Source of the DNA: Sulfurimicrobium sp.
Lineage (GTDB): Bacteria > Pseudomonadota > Gammaproteobacteria > Burkholderiales > Sulfuricellaceae
Direction of reading: 5' to 3'
Length of the DNA: 64,000 nt
NCBI GenBank assembly: GCA_030652035.1
Contig: JAUSBJ010000048.1
Span: forward strand, 1-64,000
Shown: positions 1-9,546 of the stretch, one piece after another
Layout: every line of letters starts with the position of its first letter
How positions within the stretch are numbered: the stretch's first letter is position 1
The notes under the pieces: model-generated
What the model saw: the letters and a program-made list of their open reading frames with translations, nothing else
Told to the model about the DNA's origin: nothing
Database searches by the model: none
Position numbers and translations under genes: made by a program

Positions 1-49
1 CGGATTGTGATTCCGGTTGTCGTGGGTTCGAGCCCCATCAGCCACCCCA
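1..49 (+). tRNA. tRNA-His (GTG), 3' part only
   Basis: The window opens inside this tRNA. The anticodon arm reads CGGAT-TGTGAT-TCCG with anticodon GTG, followed by a standard T-arm (GTGGGTTCGAGCCCCAT) and the 3' acceptor strand GCCAC, discriminator C at 46 and an encoded CCA at 47-49. A C discriminator is the tRNA-His identity feature that pairs with G-1. The 5' half lies outside the window. Confidence 0.95.
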
Positions 50-66
50 AACCCCTATTCAGATTT

Positions 67-90
67 AAAGTCACTTACGTGACTTTTTTA
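67..90 (+). terminator. rho-independent terminator after tRNA-His
   Basis: AAAGTCAC (67-74) pairs perfectly with GTGACTTT (79-86) around the 4-nt loop TTAC, and the T-run continues to 89. It lies 18 bases past the tRNA CCA and before the convergent prmB stop. The A-run on the left arm means it could act in both directions. Confidence 0.75.
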
Positions 91-189
91 TTGCCCGCAT
101 TTCCCAGCCAAAGACACATAGTTAGCTAGTGCTGCAACAATTTGCCGATTGTTTTTTCTTCATTGTTTTGAAGATGATGGCTGCTTTTT

Positions 190-1083
190 CTAATCCAATT
201 GCTCTTTCTCGAGCAAGAAGACATATTCATCTCCAGCGCTGGTTTCAAGCCATTTAAAGGGTAGTTCCGGAAACGCCATTTCCACGGCAGCGCGGTTGTG
301 GCCGATCTCGACCACCAGGATGCCACCCGGATTCAGATGCCTGGGCGCTTCGCTCAGGATCACACGGGTGGCGTCTAGGCCATCTTCGCCGCTTCCCAGC
401 GCCAGTGCGGGCTCGTGCCTGTATTCCGGCGGCAATGCTTCGACCGAGGGCGCATTGACATAGGGCGGGTTGCTGATGATCACGTCGTAACGTCGTTGTT
501 CAAGATTGCCGAACAGGTCGGACTGAACCAGCCGGATATGCTCTTCAAGACCGTAATCAGTCACATTGCGCCGGGCGACTTCGAGCGCATCCGGCGAGAT
601 GTCTGCCGCATCGATATCGGCATTGGGGAAAGCGTGTGCCATCAGGATTGCCAGGCAACCCGAGCCGGTGCACAGATCCAGCGCGGAAGTCACTGTTTCC
701 GGATCTTCCACCCAGGGGCTCAGTTGTTCTCGCAGCAATTCAGCAATGAAAGAGCGCGGCACGATAACGCGCTCATCCACATAAAAGCGGAAATCCCCCA
801 GCCAGGCTTCATGCGTCAGGTAGGCGGAGGGAATGCGTTCCTTGGTGCGACGCTCCAGAATATTCAGCACGCTTTCCAGCTCTTGCGAAGTCAGGCGCGC
901 ATCGAGAAAGGGTTCCAACGTATCCAGCGGCAGGTGCAGGGTATGCAGGATAAGATAGGCTGCCTCATCATAGGCATTCAGGGTGCCGTGGCCAAAGAAT
1001 AGTTGGGCCTCGTTAAAACGGCTGACTGCAAAGCGCAGCATGTCTCTCACGGTGGAGAGCTGGGATTTTGCCTCAGTAAACAT
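190..1083 (-). CDS. prmB: ribosomal protein L3 N5-glutamine methyltransferase PrmB
   Basis: This 297-aa SAM-dependent methyltransferase methylates a glutamine of ribosomal protein L3 in the cytoplasm. The catalytic NPPY motif is seen as ISNPPYV, and the SAM-binding loop as LDLCTGSGCLAI. The N-terminal helical region (RDMLRFAVSRF, then GHGTLNAYDEAAYLIL) matches the PrmB branch rather than the release-factor enzyme PrmC, and the length is close to the usual ~300 aa. The start is supported by GAGGAG a few bases upstream. It is the last gene of a run with dapE and a small membrane protein, and converges on tRNA-His. Function is from family knowledge; substrate choice L3 versus release factor is inferred from the N-terminus. 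Confidence 0.92.
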   Translation of the reverse strand: MFTEAKSQLSTVRDMLRFAVSRFNEAQLFFGHGTLNAYDEAAYLILHTLHLPLDTLEPFLDARLTSQELESVLNILERRTKERIPSAYLTHEAWLGDFRFYVDERVIVPRSFIAELLREQLSPWVEDPETVTSALDLCTGSGCLAILMAHAFPNADIDAADISPDALEVARRNVTDYGLEEHIRLVQSDLFGNLEQRRYDVIISNPPYVNAPSVEALPPEYRHEPALALGSGEDGLDATRVILSEAPRHLNPGGILVVEIGHNRAAVEMAFPELPFKWLETSAGDEYVFLLEKEQLD

Positions 1084-1115
1084 GAAACTCCTCGGGTATT
1101 ATTTTATGGTTGATG

Positions 1116-1313
1116 TCAATCTCCGCCACCGCCGCCATCCCCGCCGCAGTCGCTGCCGGAATTGTCGCAATGGCTGTTTGAATCAAAGGATGTAAAGCTG
1201 CTGTCTCCGCCGCTTCCGCTTCTGCCATTTCTTCGCTGTTTTCCCGCACGAAAATACAGGAACCCCAACAGGCCGGCCATGACGGCGATGAAGAAGATGA
1301 AGTTGAGCGACAT
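1116..1313 (-). CDS. small single-TM protein with Gly/Ser/Asp/Cys-rich tail
   Basis: This 65-aa protein has an N-terminal transmembrane helix (about residues 3-21, LNFIFFIAVMAGLLGFLYF) followed by a short basic stretch (RAGKQRRNGR) and a low-complexity tail rich in Gly, Ser, Asp, with two cysteines (residues ~49 and 56) and a final GGDGGGGGD. By the positive-inside rule the tail would be cytoplasmic. The start lies only 3 bases beyond the dapE stop and has no clear ribosome site of its own, so translational coupling to dapE is likely. Tails of this type occur on many small membrane proteins of unknown function. I do not recognise a specific family and assign no function. Confidence 0.6.
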   Translation of the reverse strand: MSLNFIFFIAVMAGLLGFLYFRAGKQRRNGRSGSGGDSSFTSFDSNSHCDNSGSDCGGDGGGGGD

Positions 1314-1316
1314 GGC

Positions 1317-2803
<1,487 letters not shown>

Positions 2804-2897
2804 GCTGTTTCCTGTTATTGGCAGAATCCGCGCATTTTAACCCAATTACTGTGCTTGGCTGTGAATGGGGATGCGCAGGAGCGTGAGGCATTTGTGC

Positions 2898-3326
2898 TTA
2901 GCCGCAGAGTCGGCACACCGCGATGAGAAGAAGGCCCTTGCTGGCCTTGTGCAGTTCCGGGAGTTGTTTCTTGAGGCGTCCGCCATCATCCACGCCACCC
3001 ATGGCTAGCGCCAATAGCGCCAATCCGAGAGGAGCGATGGAGAATTCGCCAGCGGCCTCACACAATTCTTCGGAAAAATGAGCGATGGTTTCTCCGCCGT
3101 CTTTTCCCAGTCGCATCAGCAATGCATCGCCATCTCCGGCATCGACCATGGCCAGTGCGCCTTCTCCTTGAAGCATCCAGCCATCAATGATCTCGCCGTA
3201 AGTGTGAGAAAAGCCCTGAATCGGGCCGGGTAGGGAGACAGCGCCGAAAAACTCCTCGCGCAGCTTGGCATGGCCACCGGGCATGGCTGCAAGCTGTTCC
3301 GCAAGATCGCGATAGTATTCAAGCAT
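2898..3326 (-). CDS. hypothetical protein coupled to the amidotransferase gene
   Basis: This 142-aa protein starts at MLEYYRDLAEQL, whose ATG overlaps the amidotransferase stop by 8 bases. The same frame stays open further upstream, but that part lies inside the amidotransferase gene and has low-complexity shadow composition. The protein is acidic, has no signal peptide, and carries a fairly hydrophobic stretch (FSIAPLGLALLALAMGGVDDG, about residues 98-118) that could be a buried helix or weak membrane segment. It ends with two cysteines (VCRLCG). I recognise no family. The overlapping start implies translational coupling, so it may support the amidotransferase, but that is inference only. 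The coding call rests on the good match of start position and operon layout. Confidence 0.6.
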   Translation of the reverse strand: MLEYYRDLAEQLAAMPGGHAKLREEFFGAVSLPGPIQGFSHTYGEIIDGWMLQGEGALAMVDAGDGDALLMRLGKDGGETIAHFSEELCEAAGEFSIAPLGLALLALAMGGVDDGGRLKKQLPELHKASKGLLLIAVCRLCG

Positions 3327-5106
3327 GGATGGCGTCGATATTGATTTGCAGCCAAAGCTCAAGCAGCGCCAGATGCCACAGTTTGCTGCCCTGGATGCGG
3401 GTGAAATGGCCTTCCGGCTCGGCCAGCAGTTTTTCCACATAGGTGCGGTTGTAGATGCCGCGCCGCAGGCAGGCATCCGACATCAGGATGTTGCGCATGA
3501 ATTCGAGAAAATCCCCGCGCACATATTTCAATGCCGGCACCGGAAAATAGCCCTTGGGGCGATCAATTACTGCATCCGGAATCAGGCCGCGCGCGATTGC
3601 CTTGAGCGGAAATTTGCCACCTTCCTTGAGCCTGAGCGAGGGCGGCATCCTGGCCGCCAGTTCAACCAGTTCGTGGTCGAGGAAAGGCACGCGCGCTTCC
3701 AGGCCCCAGGCCATGGTCATGTTGTCGACGCGCTTGACCGGGTCGTCCACGATCAGCGTGGTCGCATCGAAGCGTAACACCTGATCGAGAAAAGTGTCGG
3801 CATCGGGCTTGGCAAGCTCGCGTGCCACCAGTTCGGCGGTAACGTCGGGTACATGATATGCAGGGGTGACGGTTTCCAGATACTCGGCGTGGTCACGATC
3901 GAAATAGTGCTCGCGGAAGCGCTCCAGCGGCGAACCGGTGGACTCGTCCATGCGCGGGTACCAGAAATAACCGCCGAAGACTTCGTCCGCGCCCTGGCCG
4001 GACAGCACCACTTTCACCTCTTCCGATACTTTCTCGCCGAGCAGGTAGAAAGCCACCGCATCTTGGCCCACCATCGGTTCAGCCATGTTGGCCACTGCCT
4101 CGGGCAGGCGTTTCAGTACTTCCGCATTGGGGATGAGGTATTTGTGGTGGCGCGTCTTGAAGCGCTCCACCACCTGGTCGGAATATTCGAATTCGTCGGC
4201 TTTCTCTGCACCTTCGCCAACATCCTCGAAGCCCACCGAAAAGGTCAGCAGATCGTCAACATGGTCGGCCAGCAACCCCACCAGCAGGCTGGAATCCAGC
4301 CCACCCGAGAGCAATACGCCGACCGGCACGTCCGAGGCCAGGCGGTGGCGCTCCACTGCGCGGGAAAGCATGATGCGGGTAGCGTTGATCCAGTCCTGCT
4401 CGGACAACTCAAGTGCCGGGCGGGAAGCATCGAGATGCCAATAGGTGCGCTGTGCAATCTGGCCCTCAGTGCTGATGGTCATGGTCGTGGCCGGCGACAG
4501 CTTCTTCACGCCGTTCAGAATGGTGCGTGGCGCCGGTACGACCGCATGCAGGGTGAAATGGTGGTGGAGGGCAACCGGATCGATAGAGGTGTCGATGCCG
4601 CCAGACGCGAGCAGGGCCTGCACGCTGGAAGCGAAGCGCAGGCTGGCGCCGTCCAGGGCGTAATAAAGTGGTTTGATGCCAAAGCGGTCGCGCGCCAGAA
4701 ACAAGGTCAGGTGGCGCATGTCCCATACCGCGAATGCGAACATGCCATAGAAGCGCTCGACACATTTTTCGCCCCAGGCATGGTAGGCCTTGAGAATGAC
4801 TTCGCTGTCACCTTCCGAAAAGAACTCATAACCTAGTTCGATAAGTTCCTTTCTTAAGGCTTTGTAGTTATAGATTGTTCCATTGAAAACCAGGGCGAGC
4901 TTCAACTCCTTGTCCACCATCGGCTGATTGGCGTGATCGGACAGATCGATAATAGCGAGACGGCGATGGCCGAAGGCCAGCGGGCCGTCAGAGATGATGC
5001 CTTCGTGGTCGGGGCCGCGCCGGGCGAGTTTGGCTGTCATCCGGCGGATGACAGCCAGATCGGACAGGGCGCCATCAAGGCGCAGTTCACCGCAGATTCC
5101 GCACAT
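3319..5106 (-). CDS. asparagine-synthase-type amidotransferase, probably N-acetylglutaminylglutamine amidotransferase
   Basis: This 595-aa class II glutamine amidotransferase/asparagine synthetase family enzyme starts with MCGICGE; Cys2 becomes the catalytic nucleophile after Met removal, which decides the start over an in-frame ATG six codons upstream. The N-terminal Ntn domain contains RRGPDHEG, GHRRLAIIDLS and FNGTIYNY; the C-terminal synthetase domain contains the PP-loop SGGLDSS and, further on, SGQGADEVFGGY. The wording ALVFNGTIYNY and LHAVVPAPRTIL resembles the family that amidates the osmolyte N-acetylglutaminylglutamine rather than ordinary AsnB. In that pathway the companion ATP-grasp/GNAT synthetase is normally adjacent; it is not in this window. 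The neighbours are phoX (divergent) and a 142-aa unknown protein. An ordinary AsnB role is the main alternative. Confidence 0.8.
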   Translation of the reverse strand: MCGICGELRLDGALSDLAVIRRMTAKLARRGPDHEGIISDGPLAFGHRRLAIIDLSDHANQPMVDKELKLALVFNGTIYNYKALRKELIELGYEFFSEGDSEVILKAYHAWGEKCVERFYGMFAFAVWDMRHLTLFLARDRFGIKPLYYALDGASLRFASSVQALLASGGIDTSIDPVALHHHFTLHAVVPAPRTILNGVKKLSPATTMTISTEGQIAQRTYWHLDASRPALELSEQDWINATRIMLSRAVERHRLASDVPVGVLLSGGLDSSLLVGLLADHVDDLLTFSVGFEDVGEGAEKADEFEYSDQVVERFKTRHHKYLIPNAEVLKRLPEAVANMAEPMVGQDAVAFYLLGEKVSEEVKVVLSGQGADEVFGGYFWYPRMDESTGSPLERFREHYFDRDHAEYLETVTPAYHVPDVTAELVARELAKPDADTFLDQVLRFDATTLIVDDPVKRVDNMTMAWGLEARVPFLDHELVELAARMPPSLRLKEGGKFPLKAIARGLIPDAVIDRPKGYFPVPALKYVRGDFLEFMRNILMSDACLRRGIYNRTYVEKLLAEPEGHFTRIQGSKLWHLALLELWLQINIDAIHA

Positions 5107-5190
5107 AAAATTACACAGACTCAAGTATCATTTTCTTAAAAACCACCAATGGTGGGCGTCATGAGCATTATCCCCATAGGGCTTGATCCA

Positions 5191-5208
5191 GCCAAGAATA
5201 TTCTTGGC
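5191..5208. promoter_or_regulatory. perfect 18-bp palindrome between divergent genes
   Basis: GCCAAGAATATTCTTGGC is a perfect 18-bp palindrome with no loop, in the 227-base gap between the divergent amidotransferase and phoX. The sequence CCCATAGGG occurs on both sides of it (5173-5181 and 5228-5236) as a direct repeat. The geometry suits a dimeric regulator site, but the regulator is unknown and chance cannot be excluded. Confidence 0.35.
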
Positions 5209-5267
5209 GTCACATAGTGCGTGAAAGCCCATAGGGGTAACTGTGATCGACGTTAAACTTCGACAAT

Positions 5268-5285
5268 TTGTCATCTATTTGTCAC
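5268..5285 (+). promoter_or_regulatory. Pho box (PhoB-binding site) upstream of phoX
   Basis: TTGTCAT (5268-5274), four bases CTAT, TTGTCAC (5279-5285) make two 7-bp direct repeats with an 11-bp period, close to the PhoB consensus CTGTCAT-N4-CTGTCAT. It lies 48 bases before the phoX start, the expected place for PhoB activation during phosphate starvation. The function of the downstream gene supports the reading. Confidence 0.75.
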
Positions 5286-5333
5286 ATTTAAGTCTTAGCA
5301 TCGCCCGATTTTAATTCTTCCATCAAGGCCAAT

Positions 5334-7223
5334 ATGAACCGCATTCTTCCTCTCTCCATAATGGCGGCCCTGGCCGCCTTCGCAGTACCAGGCCTGGCAG
5401 CCGGCAAGGTTGATTTCACGCCTTCCCGTCCGCCCGCCAGCGAGGAGGAGATGACGGCGCCTTTCAGCAGCGCCGTGTTATGGGACGGCAACAAGGAGAT
5501 TCCGCTGCAATACCGTGTCCTGTTCCGTTCCGGCGACGAAGTGGGCGGTGTTCCTGCCGGGCTGATTGTGGACAAGAACGGCAGGGCGGTGCAAATTTCC
5601 GCGCCGGACAAGAAAGGCAACGCGGCCCTGGGACCATTCAATTCCTGGGGGCCGGACGCCAATTCCCTGATGCTGGTTCCGGGAGCAAAGAGCAAAACGG
5701 CAGGCGCCAACCGCCTGTTTCTGGTGACCCACTTCGAGTACCACACCGAGGCGCCTTCGGTATCCAAGGGGGAGCCGCCAGTGGATCTCTACGGCAACCT
5801 GCCCATGGCCATGAACCTGACAACACTCGACCAGAATACCCGCGACGGCATGCTTCAGGCCATAGGGCTGGCCAATGTGGACATGAGCGGGGTGAATGGC
5901 CTGTGGATTCCGTGCGCCGGCTCCCTGACACCATGGAACACCCACCTGGGCGGCGAAGAGTATGAACCCGATGCACGCGTTTTCGAAAACCAGCCGCTGG
6001 AAGCCATGAATCTCTACCTCGGCAAGATGGGTCGCAACGCTGCCCAGGGTGGCGCCAACGCCTACGACTATGGACATCCGGTGGAAGTGAGGGTGCGTGC
6101 TGACGGAAGCGAGAAGGCCGAAAAACACTACGCCATGGGCCGTCTGGCTTTCGAACTGGCTGAGATGATGCCGGACGGGCGCACTGCCTATTACGGCGAC
6201 GATGGCCGCGATGTGGGCCTGTTCATGTTCGTGGCGGACAAGAAGAGTGATCTTTCCGCCGGCACGCTTTACGCCGCGCGCTGGGAACAGACCGATGCCG
6301 CTAAAGGCGGCGCGGCCAAGCTTGCCTGGCTGCGCCTGGGGCATGCCAGCGATGCCGAAATCCGTAAACGGGTCCGGGATGGGGTGCGCTTCTCCGACAT
6401 TTTCGAGGCATCGGAGCAGCCCGCAGAAGGCTTCCGCCCGGTTTACGCCTACACCGGCAGCGGCGGCAAGACCCAGCTTGAATATCTCAGACTCAAGCCC
6501 GGCATGGAACAGGCGGCCGCCTTCCTGGAAACCCGTCGCTACGCAGCCTGGCTCGGGGCCACCACCGAATTCACCAAGATGGAAGGCCAGACCCATAGTG
6601 CGCGCAACAAGAAACTTTACACAGCCATTTCCTACATCGAGGGCGGCATGCTGGATGGCAAGAACGAATCCCGCCCGCGCGACGATATCCGCCTCTCTGG
6701 CGACGCCCAGGATTTGATCTGCGGCGCAGTCTACCAGTCCGATCTCAAAGCCGGAATCCAGGACTCGGACGGCAAACCCATCCGCAGCGCGTGGGTGGCG
6801 GCCTCAACCCGCGCCCTGGTCACGGGAGGCAAGAAACCGGCGGACCAGACCGCCTATGGCAAGTACGACAAGTGCGACACCGATCGCGTCGCCAACCCGG
6901 ACAATCTCAAGTATTCGGATGCGCTCGGCATTCTCTTTATCGGCGAGGACAGCGGCAACCACCTCAACAACTTTCTGTGGGCCTACCGCGCGGCGGACGG
7001 CAAGCTGGCCCGCCTGGGCTCCGCGCCAATCGGCGCGGAATGGACCGGCTTGCAGGTAGTGGAGAACGCCAACGGCTTCGCATATTTGATGAGCAACGTT
7101 CAGCATCCCGGCGCAGCCAACGACTTGAAAAAATATCCGGAGGAAATCCGCCTAGGCATGCGCACCAAGGTGAACCAGCGTGGCGCAGTAGGTTATTTCG
7201 GCCCGTTCCCGGCGTGGAAGTAG
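5334..7223 (+). CDS. phoX: PhoX-family alkaline phosphatase (DUF839)
   Basis: This 629-aa exported protein belongs to the PhoX/DUF839 family of calcium- and iron-dependent alkaline phosphatases that release phosphate from organic esters. Hallmarks are PCAGSLTPWNTHLGGEEYE (about residues 193-211, the family's substrate and metal-site region) and a late FIGEDSGNHLNNFLWAY block. The N-terminus MNRILPLSIMAALAAFAVPGLAAG is a normal Sec-type signal peptide with cleavage expected after ALAA-type residues near 23; the twin arginine usual for PhoX is absent. The upstream Pho box predicts phosphate-starvation control by PhoB. It is monocistronic and divergent from the amidotransferase. A few DUF839 proteins have no proven phosphatase activity, so enzyme activity is family-based. 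Confidence 0.85.
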   Translation: MNRILPLSIMAALAAFAVPGLAAGKVDFTPSRPPASEEEMTAPFSSAVLWDGNKEIPLQYRVLFRSGDEVGGVPAGLIVDKNGRAVQISAPDKKGNAALGPFNSWGPDANSLMLVPGAKSKTAGANRLFLVTHFEYHTEAPSVSKGEPPVDLYGNLPMAMNLTTLDQNTRDGMLQAIGLANVDMSGVNGLWIPCAGSLTPWNTHLGGEEYEPDARVFENQPLEAMNLYLGKMGRNAAQGGANAYDYGHPVEVRVRADGSEKAEKHYAMGRLAFELAEMMPDGRTAYYGDDGRDVGLFMFVADKKSDLSAGTLYAARWEQTDAAKGGAAKLAWLRLGHASDAEIRKRVRDGVRFSDIFEASEQPAEGFRPVYAYTGSGGKTQLEYLRLKPGMEQAAAFLETRRYAAWLGATTEFTKMEGQTHSARNKKLYTAISYIEGGMLDGKNESRPRDDIRLSGDAQDLICGAVYQSDLKAGIQDSDGKPIRSAWVAASTRALVTGGKKPADQTAYGKYDKCDTDRVANPDNLKYSDALGILFIGEDSGNHLNNFLWAYRAADGKLARLGSAPIGAEWTGLQVVENANGFAYLMSNVQHPGAANDLKKYPEEIRLGMRTKVNQRGAVGYFGPFPAWK

Positions 7224-7408
7224 GCGAATAGACTTTCCTCAGAGCCTGACTGAAGCGCGGGGTGCGAATTGGCTGATCAATGTGAGGGGAGAAGTCATGC
7301 CATATTGCCGCGTGCGCATGAATCTGACAAATCAGGACAGGGAACTCTTGTTGCCAAGCAATTGTAACGGTGTAAAAATGGGCACCGTCTTTATGCTTGG
7401 CACGGAAA

Positions 7409-8872
7409 ATGAATATCGTCGAAGTCAAGGTATCCCTGCCTGAAAGGTTGCTTGAGCAAGCGCGGCTTCTCGCGGATAAACTTGGCCTGCCACTTGATCG
7501 TCTTGTGGCGCAGTCCCTGCAGGAATGCATTCCGCGCCAAGGCTTGAGCCTGGACGAGAACCTTGCCCAGATGGATGCGAATACCCAGGCATATTACGCT
7601 AGCGCCTGGTGGTTCAAGGAATGGACAGAGAACGCCCCGGTAATGACCTGGGTGACGGATCTGGAAGGCCAGTGCATCTATGTGAATAAGGGATGGATCA
7701 GCTATACCGGCCAGGATGAGACCGCTGCCCACGGTTTGGGCTGGATGGCCGCGATCCATGAAGAGGACCGCGAGCAATGGCGCGAGTCTTTCGCCAAGGC
7801 CCTGCGGACACGCACCAGCTTCATTGTGGAGAGCCGCCTTCGACGAGTCGATGGCGCTTGTCGCTGGATCGTCACCACTGCTGTGCCCCATCTCGATGCT
7901 GACGGCACGCTGGTGGGCTATATTGGCTCCTGCCTGGACATCACACCTCGCAAAATGGCCGAGGATGGCGTCATCCAGGCCAGCCAGGCGATGGAAATGG
8001 TGGGCGAGGGCATCATGGTGACAGACCCTGCTCTCAACGTCGTCTGGGTCAATTCCGCCTTCACTCGTGTTACAGGTTATAGCCAGGCGGACATGACAGG
8101 CGCCAATCCGAGCCTGATGCGCTCTGGCAAGCACGATGACGCTTTCTATGCAGCCATGTGGGAACATATCAGACTGAGCGGACGCTGGCAGGGAGAGATC
8201 TGGAACCGGCGCAAGAATGGCGATATTTATCCCGAGTGGTTGAGCATTCACGCCATGTACGACGAGCAAGGCAGGTTGACCCACTACGTCGGCATGTTCA
8301 GCGAGATCACCGACAAGAAGCGGCGCGAGGACGAGTTGCGCTTCCGTGCCACCCACGATGCCCTGACCGGACTCAACAACCGTTACTCATTCGAGGAGCA
8401 CCTCGAATTCGCCCTTTGCCGCTCCCGGCGAAATGGCAAGGGCTTGGCCCTGCTGTTTCTGGATCTTGACGATTTCAAGCACATCAACGACACCCACGGC
8501 CACCTCATCGGCGACGACTTGCTGGTGCACGTAGCCAAACGACTGGCGGACGTGATGCGGGATATCGATACCATCTCCCGCCTGGGAGGCGATGAATTCA
8601 CCATCATTCTGGAAGGGCTGGAAAACCCGGTGAGCGATGTCCGCGGGGTTGCCGAAAAAATCCTGGCGCTGCTGAATGAACCTTTCGACCTGGTGCCTGG
8701 ACATTGCCTGCATGTAGGCGCCAGCATCGGTATTGTAGTCGCAGGTGTGGAAAACACCGTCCGCGACTTGCTTCTCCGTAGCGACAATGCGATGTATGCC
8801 GCCAAAAATTCCGGCAAGGGCAGCTATGTTATTTTTGATGCAAGGAAGAAGGCAGTAGACACCGCTGACTGA
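7409..8872 (+). CDS. diguanylate cyclase, RHH-like N-terminus plus PAS-PAS-GGDEF
   Basis: This soluble protein of 487 aa probably makes c-di-GMP in response to a ligand or redox cue. Residues 1-45 (VEVKVSLPERLLEQARLLAD, then KLGLPLDRLVAQSL) look like a ribbon-helix-helix motif of the CopG/Arc kind, one strand and two helices. PAS 1 (~68-185) and PAS 2 (~195-310, with WQGEIWNRRKNGDIYPEW) each carry a PAC tail. The GGDEF domain has an intact SRLGGDEF (about 390-396) and an RDID inhibitory I-site five residues before it. ATG at 7409 is chosen; an in-frame TTG lies four codons upstream and neither has a strong ribosome site. It stands alone, downstream of phoX by 185 bases. Confidence 0.85.
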   Translation: MNIVEVKVSLPERLLEQARLLADKLGLPLDRLVAQSLQECIPRQGLSLDENLAQMDANTQAYYASAWWFKEWTENAPVMTWVTDLEGQCIYVNKGWISYTGQDETAAHGLGWMAAIHEEDREQWRESFAKALRTRTSFIVESRLRRVDGACRWIVTTAVPHLDADGTLVGYIGSCLDITPRKMAEDGVIQASQAMEMVGEGIMVTDPALNVVWVNSAFTRVTGYSQADMTGANPSLMRSGKHDDAFYAAMWEHIRLSGRWQGEIWNRRKNGDIYPEWLSIHAMYDEQGRLTHYVGMFSEITDKKRREDELRFRATHDALTGLNNRYSFEEHLEFALCRSRRNGKGLALLFLDLDDFKHINDTHGHLIGDDLLVHVAKRLADVMRDIDTISRLGGDEFTIILEGLENPVSDVRGVAEKILALLNEPFDLVPGHCLHVGASIGIVVAGVENTVRDLLLRSDNAMYAAKNSGKGSYVIFDARKKAVDTAD

Positions 8873-8927
8873 AGTGCACGGCTTTCTCCGTGCCGTCCAA
8901 AAATCCTGTGCTTCCAGCGGTTTAAGC

Positions 8928-9491
8928 CTAGGTGTCTTTTCCGTTGCCGGGGTCCAGGCTGGGCAGATCATCGATGCTGCGGGCATTCTTCTGACCACGA
9001 TAGAGAGACAAACCCTCAACATTCTTGCTTTCAGCCCAGCGTTCGAGTGTATCCCGTTCTTCCACGTACTCGTACTTCGGTACGCCATAACCGCAGGAGT
9101 CGCTGACCCGGGTGATTTGCGCGTGGATGATCGCCCTGGCGCCCGGATACGTTGGAAAGAAGGAACGAAGTTCTGACCAGACCGGCGAGTCTGGAGTGAC
9201 GACTTCACCCTTGCCATGGAAACGCACGATCTTGGGCGAGCCCTCAAGGGCGCAGAACATGAAGACGATTCGTCCGTTCTCGCGCAGGTGCGCGATGGTC
9301 TCAGCGCCACTCCCGGTGAGATCGAGGTATGCAATCTGCCGCGGTCCAAGAATACGAAGCGTATCAAGGCCTTTCGGTGAGCAGTTCACGTGACCATCGC
9401 TGGCGAGTGGTGCTGTGGACACGAAAAACAGGTGTTGCTGCTTGACCCAGGAGATGATTTCCGGGGTGATTTCCTGGTAAAGTTTTCCCAC
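8928..9491 (-). CDS. pyridoxamine 5'-phosphate oxidase-family flavoprotein
   Basis: This 187-aa split-barrel protein of the PPOX class (FMN-binding) begins at a GTG, VGKLYQEITPEIISW, preceded by GGAGG at the ideal distance (complement of 9496-9500); the same frame open upstream is therefore not used. Features include FFVSTAPLASDGHVNCSPKG near the N-terminus and FMFCALEGSPKIVRFHGKGE, typical of PPOX-like proteins that reduce or sense small molecules rather than synthesise PLP. It lies 55 bases downstream of dapD on the same strand and may be read through from the dapCD promoter, but has its own strong ribosome site. The substrate is unknown. Confidence 0.8.
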   Translation of the reverse strand: MGKLYQEITPEIISWVKQQHLFFVSTAPLASDGHVNCSPKGLDTLRILGPRQIAYLDLTGSGAETIAHLRENGRIVFMFCALEGSPKIVRFHGKGEVVTPDSPVWSELRSFFPTYPGARAIIHAQITRVSDSCGYGVPKYEYVEERDTLERWAESKNVEGLSLYRGQKNARSIDDLPSLDPGNGKDT

Positions 9492-9546
9492 TTTCCCTCC
9501 ACGATACACCGCATCGGAAGACGCCGAGGCAGTGTATCCGCGTGGA

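Noticed and set aside
8876..8893. Hairpin GCACGG/CCGTGC after the PAS-PAS-GGDEF gene as a terminator
   Set aside because: The stem is only 6 bp and no T-run follows on either strand.
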